Source: CAIQJJ01 sp964606085
GTDB taxonomy: Bacteria > Chloroflexota > Anaerolineae > Anaerolineales > UBA4823
Reading direction: 5' to 3'
DNA: 23,317 bases
NCBI GenBank assembly: GCA_964606085.1
Contig: CAZSFD010000081.1
Location: 1-23,317, forward strand
The notes under the pieces were generated by a model. That model was not told where the DNA came from. It saw only the letters and a list, made by a program, of their open reading frames with translations, and did no database searches. Positions 12,650-19,986 of the stretch are shown here, piece by piece (the stretch's first letter is position 1; every line of letters begins with the position of its first letter). The translations under genes were made by a program, and so were the position numbers.

Positions 12650-14688
12650 GATTCGCCTGCCATTAACCGAACTTTTTCCCACGGGGGCAATTTGGATTCT
12701 TCGGCCAGCAGTTGACGCAACTCGAAAAGCTGGTCGCGCAGTACGGCGGCTTTCTCGAATTCCAGGTTCTTGGCAGATTCTTTCATCTGCTTTTCCAACT
12801 CTTCAATCACCCGTTGAATTTCGGCTTTGGCCAGGCCGGTGGTCTCGCGGCCCTGGGTGCGGTACTCGCCGCGCATCTCAGAGACCGCTTTCGGGCTGAG
12901 CGAATCGGTGAGGTCGCGCACGGCCTTGATGATGCTGACCGGTTCGATGCCGCGCTCCTGGTTGTAGGCCACCTGCTTGGCGCGGCGGCGGGTGGTTTCG
13001 TCTATGGCCTTTTTCATCGAGTCGGTCATTTTGTCGGCGTACATGATCACGCGGCCATGCACGTGGCGGGCGGCGCGGCCAATTGTTTGGATCAGGGCGG
13101 TGGCGGAGCGCAGGAAACCTTCCTTGTCGGCGTCGAGGATGGCGACGAGGGAAACTTCCGGCAGGTCGAGGCCTTCGCGCAGCAGGTTGATGCCCACGAC
13201 GACGTCGAACACGCCCAGCCGTAAGTCACGCAAGATGCCCACCCGTTCGAGCGTTTCCACCTCAGAGTGCAGGTAGTGAACCTTGATGCCCAATTCCATC
13301 AGGTAATCGGACAGTTTTTCGGCCATGCGCTTGGTCAGCGTGGTGACGATGGTGCGTTCGCCGCGCTCGATGCGCTGGCGAATCTCGCGGATGAGGTCGT
13401 CCACCTGCCCATCCACCGGGCGGATTTCGACTTCGGGGTCTACCAACCCCGTGGGGCGGATGATCTGCTCGACCACCTGCTCGGCTTTGTCCATCTCATA
13501 TGGGCCGGGCGTGGCCGATGTGTAAATGGTGTAGCCCATGCGCTGCTCGAACTCGTCGAACTTGAGCGGGCGGTTATCTTTGGCGGAGGGCAGGCGGAAG
13601 CCATAGTCAATCAGCGTGGTCTTGCGGGCCTGGTCGCCGTTGTACATGCCGCGCACCTGGGGGATAGTCATGTGGCTTTCGTCAATGATCATCAGGTAAT
13701 CGCTGGGCAAAAAGTCCACCAGCGTCCAGGGGGCGGTGCCGGGTTCGCGGCGGTCGAGGTGGCGGGAATAGTTTTCGATGCCGGAACAGTAGCCCATTTC
13801 GCGCAGCATTTCGAGGTCGTACATCGTGCGCTGCTCGATGCGCTGGGCTTCGAGGAACTTGTCGTTGGCCTTGTAGTAGGCGATGCGTTCCTGCATTTCT
13901 TTCTCGATGTCGCCGATGGCTTCTTTGAGCTTGTCGTCGCTGGTGAGGTAGTGCTTGGCGGGGTAGATGGAGGCGCTTTCGGGTTCGCTGTGAATTTCGC
14001 CGCTGATCGGGTTCAACTCGATGATGCGTTCCACTTCGTCGCCGAAGAAGGTGATGCGGTAGCACAGGCGGTCTTGATAGGCCGGCATGATTTCGAGCGT
14101 GTCGCCGCGTACGCGGAACGTGCCTGAGCGCAATTCCATGTCGTTGCGCTCGTACTGCGCCTCGATCAACTGGCGCAGCAGGGCATTGCGGCGGTAGATT
14201 TCGCCCACCGTCAGCTTGACCAGGCCCTTGCCGAACTCCTCCGGGCTGCCCAGGCCGTAGATGCACGAGACCGACGCCACGATGATCACATCCCGCCGCG
14301 AGAGCAGGGCGGTGGTGGCGGCCAGGCGCAGGCGCTCGATCTCCTCGTTGATGTCCACTTCTTTTTCGATGTAAAGATCGTGGCGCGGCACGTAGGCTTC
14401 GGGCTGGTAGTAATCGTAGTATGACACGAAGTAGCTGACGGCGTTTTCGGGGAAGAATTCTTTGAACTCGGCGTAAAGCTGCGCCGCCAAAGTTTTGTTG
14501 TGCGCCATCACCAGAGCCGGCATGTTGAGCCTTTCGATCACCGAGGCCATCGTAAACGTCTTGCCAGTGCCGGTTGCGCCGAGCAATACCTGATGGCGCT
14601 GGCCGCCCTGCACGCCTTTAATCAGCTTTTCTATCGCTTCGGGCTGGTCGCCCATGGGTTGGAAGGGGGAGTGGAGTTGGAAGTTCAT
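12646..14688 (-). CDS. uvrB: Excinuclease ABC subunit B
   Basis: DNA-damage recognition helicase of nucleotide excision repair, which receives DNA from UvrA and recruits UvrC. The 680-residue protein has the Q-rich start FQPMGDQPEAIEKL, Walker A GATGTGKT, the beta-hairpin YYDYYQPEAYVP, IDESHMTIPQ, helicase motifs TLTKRMAEKLSDYL and EGLDLPEVSLVAILDADKEGF, and QTIGRAARH. The C-terminal UVR motif (KNLEFEKAAVLRDQLFELRQ) contacts UvrC. Length is normal. The ATG at 14688 gives the standard N-terminus. No LexA-type box was recognised upstream. The gene lies 66 nt downstream of the PIN-pair genes on the same strand, and its stop is part of a palindrome. Confidence 0.98.
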   Translation of the reverse strand: MNFQLHSPFQPMGDQPEAIEKLIKGVQGGQRHQVLLGATGTGKTFTMASVIERLNMPALVMAHNKTLAAQLYAEFKEFFPENAVSYFVSYYDYYQPEAYVPRHDLYIEKEVDINEEIERLRLAATTALLSRRDVIIVASVSCIYGLGSPEEFGKGLVKLTVGEIYRRNALLRQLIEAQYERNDMELRSGTFRVRGDTLEIMPAYQDRLCYRITFFGDEVERIIELNPISGEIHSEPESASIYPAKHYLTSDDKLKEAIGDIEKEMQERIAYYKANDKFLEAQRIEQRTMYDLEMLREMGYCSGIENYSRHLDRREPGTAPWTLVDFLPSDYLMIIDESHMTIPQVRGMYNGDQARKTTLIDYGFRLPSAKDNRPLKFDEFEQRMGYTIYTSATPGPYEMDKAEQVVEQIIRPTGLVDPEVEIRPVDGQVDDLIREIRQRIERGERTIVTTLTKRMAEKLSDYLMELGIKVHYLHSEVETLERVGILRDLRLGVFDVVVGINLLREGLDLPEVSLVAILDADKEGFLRSATALIQTIGRAARHVHGRVIMYADKMTDSMKKAIDETTRRRAKQVAYNQERGIEPVSIIKAVRDLTDSLSPKAVSEMRGEYRTQGRETTGLAKAEIQRVIEELEKQMKESAKNLEFEKAAVLRDQLFELRQLLAEESKLPPWEKVRLMAGES

Positions 14689-14754
14689 ATTCGCAAATAG
14701 GTCTCATGTCGAAAGGCACAGGCTGAACGTTTGCGGCGAAAACCTTTGGGGTTG

Positions 14755-14964
14755 TTAGTGGTTTTCTGTTCCAAATACCTGATCAAAAAACTGCTGTTGA
14801 TCCAGGCCATCTTGCCACTTCCGATGGCGTTTTACCGATTCAATACGTTCAGCGCGAGGCAAATTGAGAAATCGCATCGTTTCAACAGGCCCTAAAGCCG
14901 TCATCAGCGCTTCGATGCCGCGTTGAACCAGTTCATCTTGCGGTAAATAGGTTGTCTCGTTCAT
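14755..14964 (-). CDS. Small partner protein of the PIN gene, putative antitoxin
   Basis: A 69-residue, charged, mostly helical protein (RGIEALMTALGPVETMRFLNL, then RAERIESVKRHRKWQDGLDQ and QFFDQVFG). I do not recognise a named DNA-binding fold. Its start overlaps the end of the PIN-domain gene by 4 nt (ATGA), so the two are translationally coupled. A small gene coupled to a PIN ribonuclease is the usual layout of a VapBC-type module, which makes antitoxin the best guess. Here it is the second gene, whereas antitoxins are usually first. It may instead be a PIN-associated protein of unknown role. Confidence 0.6.
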   Translation of the reverse strand: MNETTYLPQDELVQRGIEALMTALGPVETMRFLNLPRAERIESVKRHRKWQDGLDQQQFFDQVFGTENH

Positions 14965-15407
14965 TTCAAGTTCTCCTTGTCGCAGTAAGCCAGGGGACTT
15001 CCAAACCAGATCGGTACCTTGACTCTACGGCATTGTTTGAGAAGACGATCATCAACGGATACAAAATCGGCTTCAGCGGCGTCGGCAAATGCAATGTGAG
15101 CGGCATCACCCAAACCTAATTTTTTCGACACTAATAAATTTGCTCTCTGCCGAAGTGCCTGTCCATCAAAAGGCTGCCGTTTCCCCAACCCATTAAGCAA
15201 TAGGGTGAGTTGGTCGCGTTCCTCCAAATCCTTAATGTCTTTGACCTCGAAAATGTGAACATCAGAGATGATCATCTCGATTTCACCCAAACGGACATGT
15301 GCCAGGATCAATTGCACCGCATCTGCTTCCAGACGGATGCGCATCTGGCTCTGATCATCGAATGGTCGGGATAAGGCGCATACATCCAGGTAAACTCGTT
15401 TTATCAT
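14961..15407 (-). CDS. PIN-domain protein, putative VapC-like ribonuclease toxin
   Basis: A 148-residue PIN domain, the fold of Mg-dependent ribonucleases. It has the N-terminal Asp in VYLDVCALSRPFDD (D8), the middle acidic region SDVHIFEVKDIKD, and the C-terminal acidic cluster LGLGDAAHIAFADAAEADFVSVDDRLLK. The acidic residues needed for metal binding appear present. The start at 15407 is 20 nt downstream of the PHP gene stop, and GAAAG is the only possible ribosome site. The coupled small gene downstream is its likely partner. The RNA target is unknown. Confidence 0.82.
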   Translation of the reverse strand: MIKRVYLDVCALSRPFDDQSQMRIRLEADAVQLILAHVRLGEIEMIISDVHIFEVKDIKDLEERDQLTLLLNGLGKRQPFDGQALRQRANLLVSKKLGLGDAAHIAFADAAEADFVSVDDRLLKQCRRVKVPIWFGSPLAYCDKENLK

Positions 15408-15427
15408 AAACTTTCAACCTGCTATCT

Positions 15428-16504
15428 TCACCCTCGCACGTAAATCGGATTGCTATATATCCACCCGCGCCGTTGGCCGAGATAGGGCAGATACACCTCG
15501 ACACGGTATACACCCGGCTCGGTGATGATCTGTGTGCAATTCTCGCTTTTGCGCCACACCTTGATCACGACGCCATCTTTGAGCAGGCAGCATTCGGCTT
15601 TTTGCGGCGGTGGCAGGGCTGGCAGGCGGATTTGAAACGTCACGCCGCCTTTGGCGGAGATTTCATCACCGATGCTGACGGTTTTTTCCATCCCCTGGGC
15701 GGTGAAGTTGAAGCCGCGGGCAGGGGCGAGCCAATCGTTGGCGATGAACAGGTGGCCCTGGCGGAAGGCGTCGAAGATGGCGCGCTTGTCTTCGGCGAGG
15801 TCGCCTTGCAGGGGGCGAGGGCTGAGCAGGTGGTTGTTGATGGCGCGGAAATGTTTTTCGTAGGGGAAGATGGTCAGCTTGAACGGGCCCAGGTTGAATT
15901 TCAGGGCGTGGGCGTCTGAACCAGCCACCGCCACCACGCGGTGTTGGGCAGTCAACTCGTCCCACCGGGTCAACGTCTGTGGGTAGGGCGCGTGGGCGAT
16001 GCGGGCGAAGTTTAACCCATAGAACAGGGCGTGCAGCTTGCTTTTGATCAACCCCTTAAACTCAGACAGGCCATTCCATAGTTCGATGCCCGTATAGCCG
16101 CGCACATCCCAATCGAGCCAGGGGATCTCACCCTCGCCGACGGCGGGAGCAGCCTGCTCGAATGGGTGCGCCAGAAACGCCAGGCCGCCCGCCTGCGCCA
16201 CGCCATCCAGTAAACGCTGCGGGTCCGCGGCCAGGGTGGATAGCTCACGTTCGGCGTTGAAGACCAATAAATGGTTTTTATGCACTGCCGACGTACGGTC
16301 GTGGATTTCCTCGCCGATCAGCAGCAGCACACGCCGCTCGGCTTCGGAAAAGTAATCTTCGACGCCATTTACCCATACATTGTGATCGGTGACGATGATC
16401 GCATCCAACCCGGCGCGCAGGGCAGCCTGGGCCAATTCCTGGTGCGTGCCGCTGCCATCGGAATAGCGCGTGTGCATGTGGAGGTTGACGACGATTTCGG
16501 GCAT
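15428..16504 (-). CDS. PHP-domain metal-dependent phosphoesterase/hydrolase
   Basis: A 358-residue protein whose first ~240 residues form a PHP domain, the trinuclear metal fold of polymerase and histidinol phosphatases. Motifs: NLHMHTRYSDGSGTH (7-21), VTDHNVW (about 38-44), an AFLAHPFEQ segment, and VAVAGSDAHALKFNLGP. The C-terminal ~100 residues (MEKTVSIGDEISAKGGVTFQI onward to GVYRVEVYLPYLG) look like a beta-sandwich of the kind seen in sugar- or cell-surface-associated PHP proteins. No signal peptide is seen. The substrate is unknown. The start region carries the divergent secG promoter, so the two are likely expressed from overlapping regulatory DNA. Confidence 0.85.
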   Translation of the reverse strand: MPEIVVNLHMHTRYSDGSGTHQELAQAALRAGLDAIIVTDHNVWVNGVEDYFSEAERRVLLLIGEEIHDRTSAVHKNHLLVFNAERELSTLAADPQRLLDGVAQAGGLAFLAHPFEQAAPAVGEGEIPWLDWDVRGYTGIELWNGLSEFKGLIKSKLHALFYGLNFARIAHAPYPQTLTRWDELTAQHRVVAVAGSDAHALKFNLGPFKLTIFPYEKHFRAINNHLLSPRPLQGDLAEDKRAIFDAFRQGHLFIANDWLAPARGFNFTAQGMEKTVSIGDEISAKGGVTFQIRLPALPPPQKAECCLLKDGVVIKVWRKSENCTQIITEPGVYRVEVYLPYLGQRRGWIYSNPIYVRG

Positions 16505-16514
16505 AAGGTATAAT
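16485..16514 (+). promoter_or_regulatory. Strong sigma-70-type promoter of secG
   Basis: TTGACG (16485-16490), 18-nt spacer, then perfect TATAAT (16509-16514), pointing at secG. The -35 lies inside the first codons of the divergent PHP gene. Confidence 0.8.
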
Positions 16515-16575
16515 CCAGCCGCTCTGTGGCAAGTTATGGTTTGCTGCGAGTGAGTATGTTGGTTTGGAGGCTTTT

Positions 16576-16800
16576 GTGGAAACCGTTCTTGATATTTCGC
16601 TCATTATAACGTCCATCATGCTGATCGTTCTCGTCATTTTGCAGAGCCGCGGCGCGGGCCTGGGCGGGCTGACGGGAGGCGGTGATGTGGGCAGTGTGTT
16701 TACGGCCCGGCGCGGCATCGAAAAGGTCATGTTTTATCTGACCATCGTGTTCAGTGTGTTGTTCTTCGTCCTGGCGATTATTTCCGTTATTGCCAAATAA
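16576..16800 (+). CDS. secG: Preprotein translocase subunit SecG
   Basis: Small membrane subunit of the SecYEG protein-export channel. The 74-residue protein has two membrane helices (ISLIITSIMLIVLVILQ and FYLTIVFSVLFFVLAIISVI). They are joined by the conserved cytoplasmic loop QSRGAGLGGLTGGGDVGSVF, the classic SecG signature. The GTG at 16576 is chosen over an upstream TTG because GGAGG sits five bases before it. It has its own promoter and is followed by a hairpin at 16870-16910, so it is probably monocistronic. Confidence 0.95.
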   Translation: METVLDISLIITSIMLIVLVILQSRGAGLGGLTGGGDVGSVFTARRGIEKVMFYLTIVFSVLFFVLAIISVIAK

Positions 16801-16869
16801 CCTTGTTTTTCAACCGACATTCATTTGCCAGAGCGGCTGTTTGCAACCCGTCAGGCATTTATTCGAATA

Positions 16870-16910
16870 AGTCCGCAGATTTGCCTGGCCTGAGGCCGAA
16901 AATCTGTGGA
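16870..16910 (+). terminator. Terminator-like hairpin after secG
   Basis: TCCGCAGATTT and AAATCTGTGGA form an imperfect stem (one G-U pair) with an inner GGCC/GGCC stem, followed by TTTATTGTTTTAT. It lies in the 127-nt spacer before the solute-binding protein gene and probably ends the secG transcript. Confidence 0.55.
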
Positions 16911-16927
16911 TTTATTGTTTTATCACC

Positions 16928-18634
16928 ATGAAAAAACTTCGCTGGCCGATCTTGATTGCGTTGATAGCCGTGGCTGCTATCGCGATGCTGCTTTATACCA
17001 ACCAGCAACCTGCTCCAAGTGAAGATGCACCTGTCATCGGCGTTGTGCCGGTCGTTGAGCCAGAGAGTGGCGGGTTGTATGTCGAAGCCCTGGTAGGCGC
17101 TTTAGGGCGGCTCAATCCCTTGCTGGATGCTTACAATCCGGTTGATCAAGATGTCAATCGCTTGCTGTACAGCCGCCTGTTGCGTTTCGACGAAAATGGC
17201 CTGCCGCATGGCGACCTGGCGGCTTCATGGGGTATCTCCAGCGATGGGTTGATCTACAATTTCGAACTGCGTGCCAATGCCACCTGGCATGATGGGCAGC
17301 CTGTCACCAGCGATGACATCATCTTTACTATCGAAATGATGCGCAGCGACGATTCGCTGCTGGCCCCGGCGCAGCGCGAACTGTGGTTTCAGGTCAATGT
17401 CGAACGCCTGGATGAGAAAAACTTGCGCTTTATCTTGCCCGAACCCTACAGCCCCTTCCTCGAAAACCTGACTTTCGGTATCATCCCCGCTCATTTGCTG
17501 GGTGACCTGGATTTTGCTCAAATCACGAATGATCATTTTAACTTGCAGCCCGTCGGCAGCGGGCCATTCCGCTTCGATAAGTTGATTGTCGAAGATGGTC
17601 AGATCAAAGGCGTTGTGCTTGCCCCGAACCTGAATTATTACGGCCAGGCAGCTTATATCGAACAGGTTATTTTTCGCTATTACCCCACCCCGGCAGATGC
17701 GCTGGCGGCCTACCAGCAGGGCGAGGTCATGGGTATTGGGCGCGTCACCGCCGATATTTTGCCCCAGGTACTCAATGAACCCGATTTGGGCCTGCAAACG
17801 GGCCTGATTTCCAGCTTATCCCTGGTTTACCTGAACCTCGATAACCCCGATGTCCCTTTTGTGCAGGATGCCGATGTGCGCCGTGCCTTGTTGATGGGCC
17901 TCAACCGCCAATGGATTATTGACCAGGTGCTTTCGGGCCAGGCGGTTCTGGCTGCCGGGCCTATTTCCCCCAATTCGTGGGCCTATTACAGTGGCCTGGG
18001 GCCAGTGGCCTATGCCCCCAACCAGGCCGCCAATTTGTTACGCCAGGCAGGTTACACCACTGCTATCGGCGAAGTGCGCGCCAGCACCGAAGTGACCCTG
18101 ACCCTCGAACTCGTCTTTCCTGACGATGAATCTCACGCTGCTATCGCTGAATCGATCCAGGAAGATTGGGATCGCCTGGGCCTGAGAACGATCTTGAAAG
18201 CGCTGCCCTACGATGAATTGGTTAGCGACTATTTGCTGCCGCGCAATTATCAGGCTGCCCTGGTAGACCTCAATCTGATGCATTCCATGGACCCAGACCC
18301 CTACCCATTCTGGCATCAGGCTCAGATCACGGGTGGCCAAAACTTTTCCAAATGGGATGATCGCCCGGCCAGCGAGTATCTCGAACAAGCGCGCATGGCG
18401 CTCGGCATCGAAGAACGTACGCGCCTGTATCGTAACTTTCAGGTGCGCTTTGCTCAAGAATTGCCCGCTCTGCCGTTGTTTTACCCGGTGTACACCTATG
18501 CAGTAGATGACAGTGTCCAGGGTGTGCGCATGGGGCCGCTCTATTCACCGGCTGACCGGTTGAACACGCTGCCGGGTTGGTTTTTGTTAGCCAAAAAATC
18601 CACAGCACCGCAGTTAACCACCGCCACGCCCTGA
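16928..18634 (+). CDS. ABC-transporter family-5 solute-binding protein (peptide/oligosaccharide type)
   Basis: A 568-residue extracellular binding protein of the SBP_bac_5 family, which captures peptides, nickel or sugars for an ABC importer. The N-terminus has a short positive stretch and a hydrophobic helix (WPILIALIAVAAIAMLLYT) with no lipobox cysteine, so it is either an uncleaved anchor or a plain signal. Family marks: LVGALGRLNPLLD, LLYSRLLRFDENGLPHGDLA, WHDGQPVTSDDIIFTIE, GSGPFRFDK, YLNLDNP and RRALLMGLNRQWIIDQVL. No permease or ATPase genes adjoin it, so its transporter must be elsewhere. No good ribosome site precedes the ATG at 16928. The ligand is unknown. Confidence 0.92.
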   Translation: MKKLRWPILIALIAVAAIAMLLYTNQQPAPSEDAPVIGVVPVVEPESGGLYVEALVGALGRLNPLLDAYNPVDQDVNRLLYSRLLRFDENGLPHGDLAASWGISSDGLIYNFELRANATWHDGQPVTSDDIIFTIEMMRSDDSLLAPAQRELWFQVNVERLDEKNLRFILPEPYSPFLENLTFGIIPAHLLGDLDFAQITNDHFNLQPVGSGPFRFDKLIVEDGQIKGVVLAPNLNYYGQAAYIEQVIFRYYPTPADALAAYQQGEVMGIGRVTADILPQVLNEPDLGLQTGLISSLSLVYLNLDNPDVPFVQDADVRRALLMGLNRQWIIDQVLSGQAVLAAGPISPNSWAYYSGLGPVAYAPNQAANLLRQAGYTTAIGEVRASTEVTLTLELVFPDDESHAAIAESIQEDWDRLGLRTILKALPYDELVSDYLLPRNYQAALVDLNLMHSMDPDPYPFWHQAQITGGQNFSKWDDRPASEYLEQARMALGIEERTRLYRNFQVRFAQELPALPLFYPVYTYAVDDSVQGVRMGPLYSPADRLNTLPGWFLLAKKSTAPQLTTATP

Positions 18635-18690
18635 CGAAGGGTGTATAACCTGCCTAAAACATCCCCCGATCTATCGTATACATTTCCAGG

Positions 18691-18719
18691 TTGACTTTGC
18701 CCCTGGAACATGATAACTT
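18691..18719 (+). promoter_or_regulatory. Candidate promoter of the lysW leader
   Basis: TTGACT (18691-18696), 17-nt spacer, TAACTT (18714-18719), in the 297-nt non-coding stretch before lysW. GATAAC at 15-nt spacing is an alternative -10. The transcript would begin near 18726 and contain the short leader frame and two hairpins. Confidence 0.45.
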
Positions 18720-18741
18720 TGTGCCTGTTTGGATAGTTCTT

Positions 18742-18819
18742 ATGAAGACACTCCTGATTTCCCCTCGCTCCCGTCGTCTGCCGAAGCGCCTTTACTGGCC
18801 TTCGGAGTTTTGCGTTTAG
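18742..18819 (+). CDS. Putative 25-residue leader peptide (Arg/Lys-rich) of the lysW operon
   Basis: A short frame from ATG 18742 to TAG 18819, preceded by GGATAG as a weak ribosome site. It begins MKTLLISPRSRRLPKR, with Arg codons at 18766, 18772, 18775 and 18787 and Lys codons at 18745 and 18784. A hairpin (18781-18805) starts right after the Arg cluster and a true terminator follows at 18869-18900. The layout matches a classical amino-acid attenuator with Arg (and perhaps Lys) as signal. This is inference from layout: the peptide has no recognised homologue and could be a chance frame. Confidence 0.4.
   Translation: MKTLLISPRSRRLPKRLYWPSEFCV
18781..18805 (+). promoter_or_regulatory. Leader hairpin overlapping the putative leader peptide
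   Basis: CCGAAG pairs with CTTCGG and, after one unpaired base, GCC with GGC around TTTACT. The 3' side continues to CGGAG (18803-18807), which can also pair with CTCCG (18872-18876) in the downstream terminator. The two structures therefore compete. Confidence 0.5.
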
Positions 18820-18868
18820 GGAAACGGTCATTTCATCTGTCAACCTGTTCGCAATGTGTAAACCCGAG

Positions 18869-18900
18869 GGCCTCCGTCAAAGCGGAGGCCTTTCGTTTTC
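18869..18900 (+). terminator. Intrinsic terminator just upstream of lysW (attenuator)
   Basis: GGCCTCCG (18869-18876) and CGGAGGCC (18883-18890) form a perfect 8-bp stem around TCAAAG, followed by TTTCGTTTTC. It ends only 31 nt before the lysW ATG, and that 31-nt stretch is too short for a separate promoter. Transcription of lysW probably has to pass this terminator. Confidence 0.8.
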
Positions 18901-18931
18901 AAAACCATTTTTTTGTTCCTGGAGGTTCCCC

Positions 18932-19096
18932 ATGTCTGCTACTTGTCCCGAATGTGAAGGCACCCTGGCCCTGACCAATGTGATGAAGGGCGAAATCGTT
19001 GTCTGCCCCGATTGCGGTGTTGATCTCGAAGTGATGTCGGTGAACCCGATTGAACTCGAATTGGCCCCGCAGGAAGCGGAGGATTGGGGAGAATGA
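18932..19096 (+). CDS. lysW: Amino-group carrier protein LysW
   Basis: A 54-residue acidic carrier protein. The amino group of alpha-aminoadipate (or glutamate) is linked to its C-terminal glutamate so that the later steps run on the protein-bound intermediate. It has four zinc-binding cysteines (C5, C8, C25, C28: CPEC and CPDC) and the diagnostic C-terminal EDWGE. The ATG at 18932 follows CTGGAGG. The stop overlaps the lysX start (ATGA), so the two are translationally coupled. The known set lysW-lysX-lysY-lysZ follows in order. Regulation is probably by the upstream attenuator. Confidence 0.97.
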   Translation: MSATCPECEGTLALTNVMKGEIVVCPDCGVDLEVMSVNPIELELAPQEAEDWGE

Positions 19097-19986
19097 AAAT
19101 CGGCGTACTCATCTCCCGCGTGCGTGTCGAAGAGAAATGGCTGTTCGAGGCCATGACCAAGCGCGGCGTCGAATACGACATTCTCGATGACCGCGAGGTC
19201 ACCTTCGACCTCAACAACCCTGGCAAATGGCTGGATTATTCGGTGGTGCTGGAGCGCAGCCTGTCGTATGGCCGCGGCCTGTACACCTGCAAAATGCTCA
19301 ATGCCTGGGGCATCCCCACCGTCAACACGGCTTCGGTGGCGGATACCTGCGGTGACAAATTGTGGACATCCGCCGCGCTCAAACATGCCAACGTCCCCCA
19401 GCCCGAACTGCGCATGGCCTTCACGCCCGAAAGCGCCGTTCAGGCCATCGAAGCGATGGGCTACCCCGTGGTGCTCAAGCCCGTCATCGGTTCGTGGGGT
19501 CGTATGATTTCCAAGATCAACGACCGCGACGCCGCCGAAGCCATTTTGGAAGCGCGCGAAGTGCTGGGCAACTACCAGCAAAACATCTTCTACATCCAGG
19601 AATACATCAAGAAGCCTGGCCGCGATATCCGCGCTTTCGTGGTCGGCAACGAGACCATTGCGGCGATCTACCGCACCTCGGCCCACTGGATCACCAACAC
19701 GGCGCGCGGCGGCAAAGGCTCGGCCTGCCCGGTGACGCCCGAGCTGAACGACATCTGCGTTCGAGCGGCGCAGGCGGTGGGCGGCGGCGTGCTGGCGATT
19801 GACATCCTCGAATGCCCCGACCGCGGCTTGCTCGTCAACGAAGTCAACCACACGATGGAGTTTCATACCTCGGTGCCAGCCACCGGCATAGACATCCCCG
19901 GCAAGGTGATTGATTACACCATTGCCATCGGCAAACACCACGACGAAGGAGAACCCCTGCCATGGCCATCCGTGTTTCTATCGTAG
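19093..19986 (+). CDS. lysX: LysX: LysW-alpha-aminoadipate (or glutamate) ligase
   Basis: An ATP-grasp ligase that attaches alpha-aminoadipate, or glutamate in ArgX-type relatives, to the C-terminus of LysW. The 297-residue protein has VVLKPVIGSWGRMISKI (ATP-grasp lysine loop), IFYIQEYIKKPGRDIRAFVVG, and the metal- and substrate-binding end LLVNEVNHTMEFHTSVPATGIDIPGKVIDY. The ATG at 19093 overlaps the lysW stop, and its 3' end overlaps lysY by 25 nt. The NHTMEF sequence is as in lysine-type LysX as I recall it, but lysine versus arginine or dual use cannot be settled here. Confidence 0.93.
   Translation: MKIGVLISRVRVEEKWLFEAMTKRGVEYDILDDREVTFDLNNPGKWLDYSVVLERSLSYGRGLYTCKMLNAWGIPTVNTASVADTCGDKLWTSAALKHANVPQPELRMAFTPESAVQAIEAMGYPVVLKPVIGSWGRMISKINDRDAAEAILEAREVLGNYQQNIFYIQEYIKKPGRDIRAFVVGNETIAAIYRTSAHWITNTARGGKGSACPVTPELNDICVRAAQAVGGGVLAIDILECPDRGLLVNEVNHTMEFHTSVPATGIDIPGKVIDYTIAIGKHHDEGEPLPWPSVFLS

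Noticed and set aside
13267..14127. Long open frame antisense to uvrB
   Set aside because: The Val/Ala/Gly/His-rich shadow of uvrB has no domain or ribosome site.
14689..14760. LexA/SOS box upstream of uvrB
   Set aside because: No convincing GAAC-N4-GTTC or CTG-N10-CAG palindrome is seen.
16801..16927. tRNA gene downstream of secG, a common neighbour
   Set aside because: No cloverleaf, anticodon stem or CCA-type end could be found; only a terminator-like hairpin is present.
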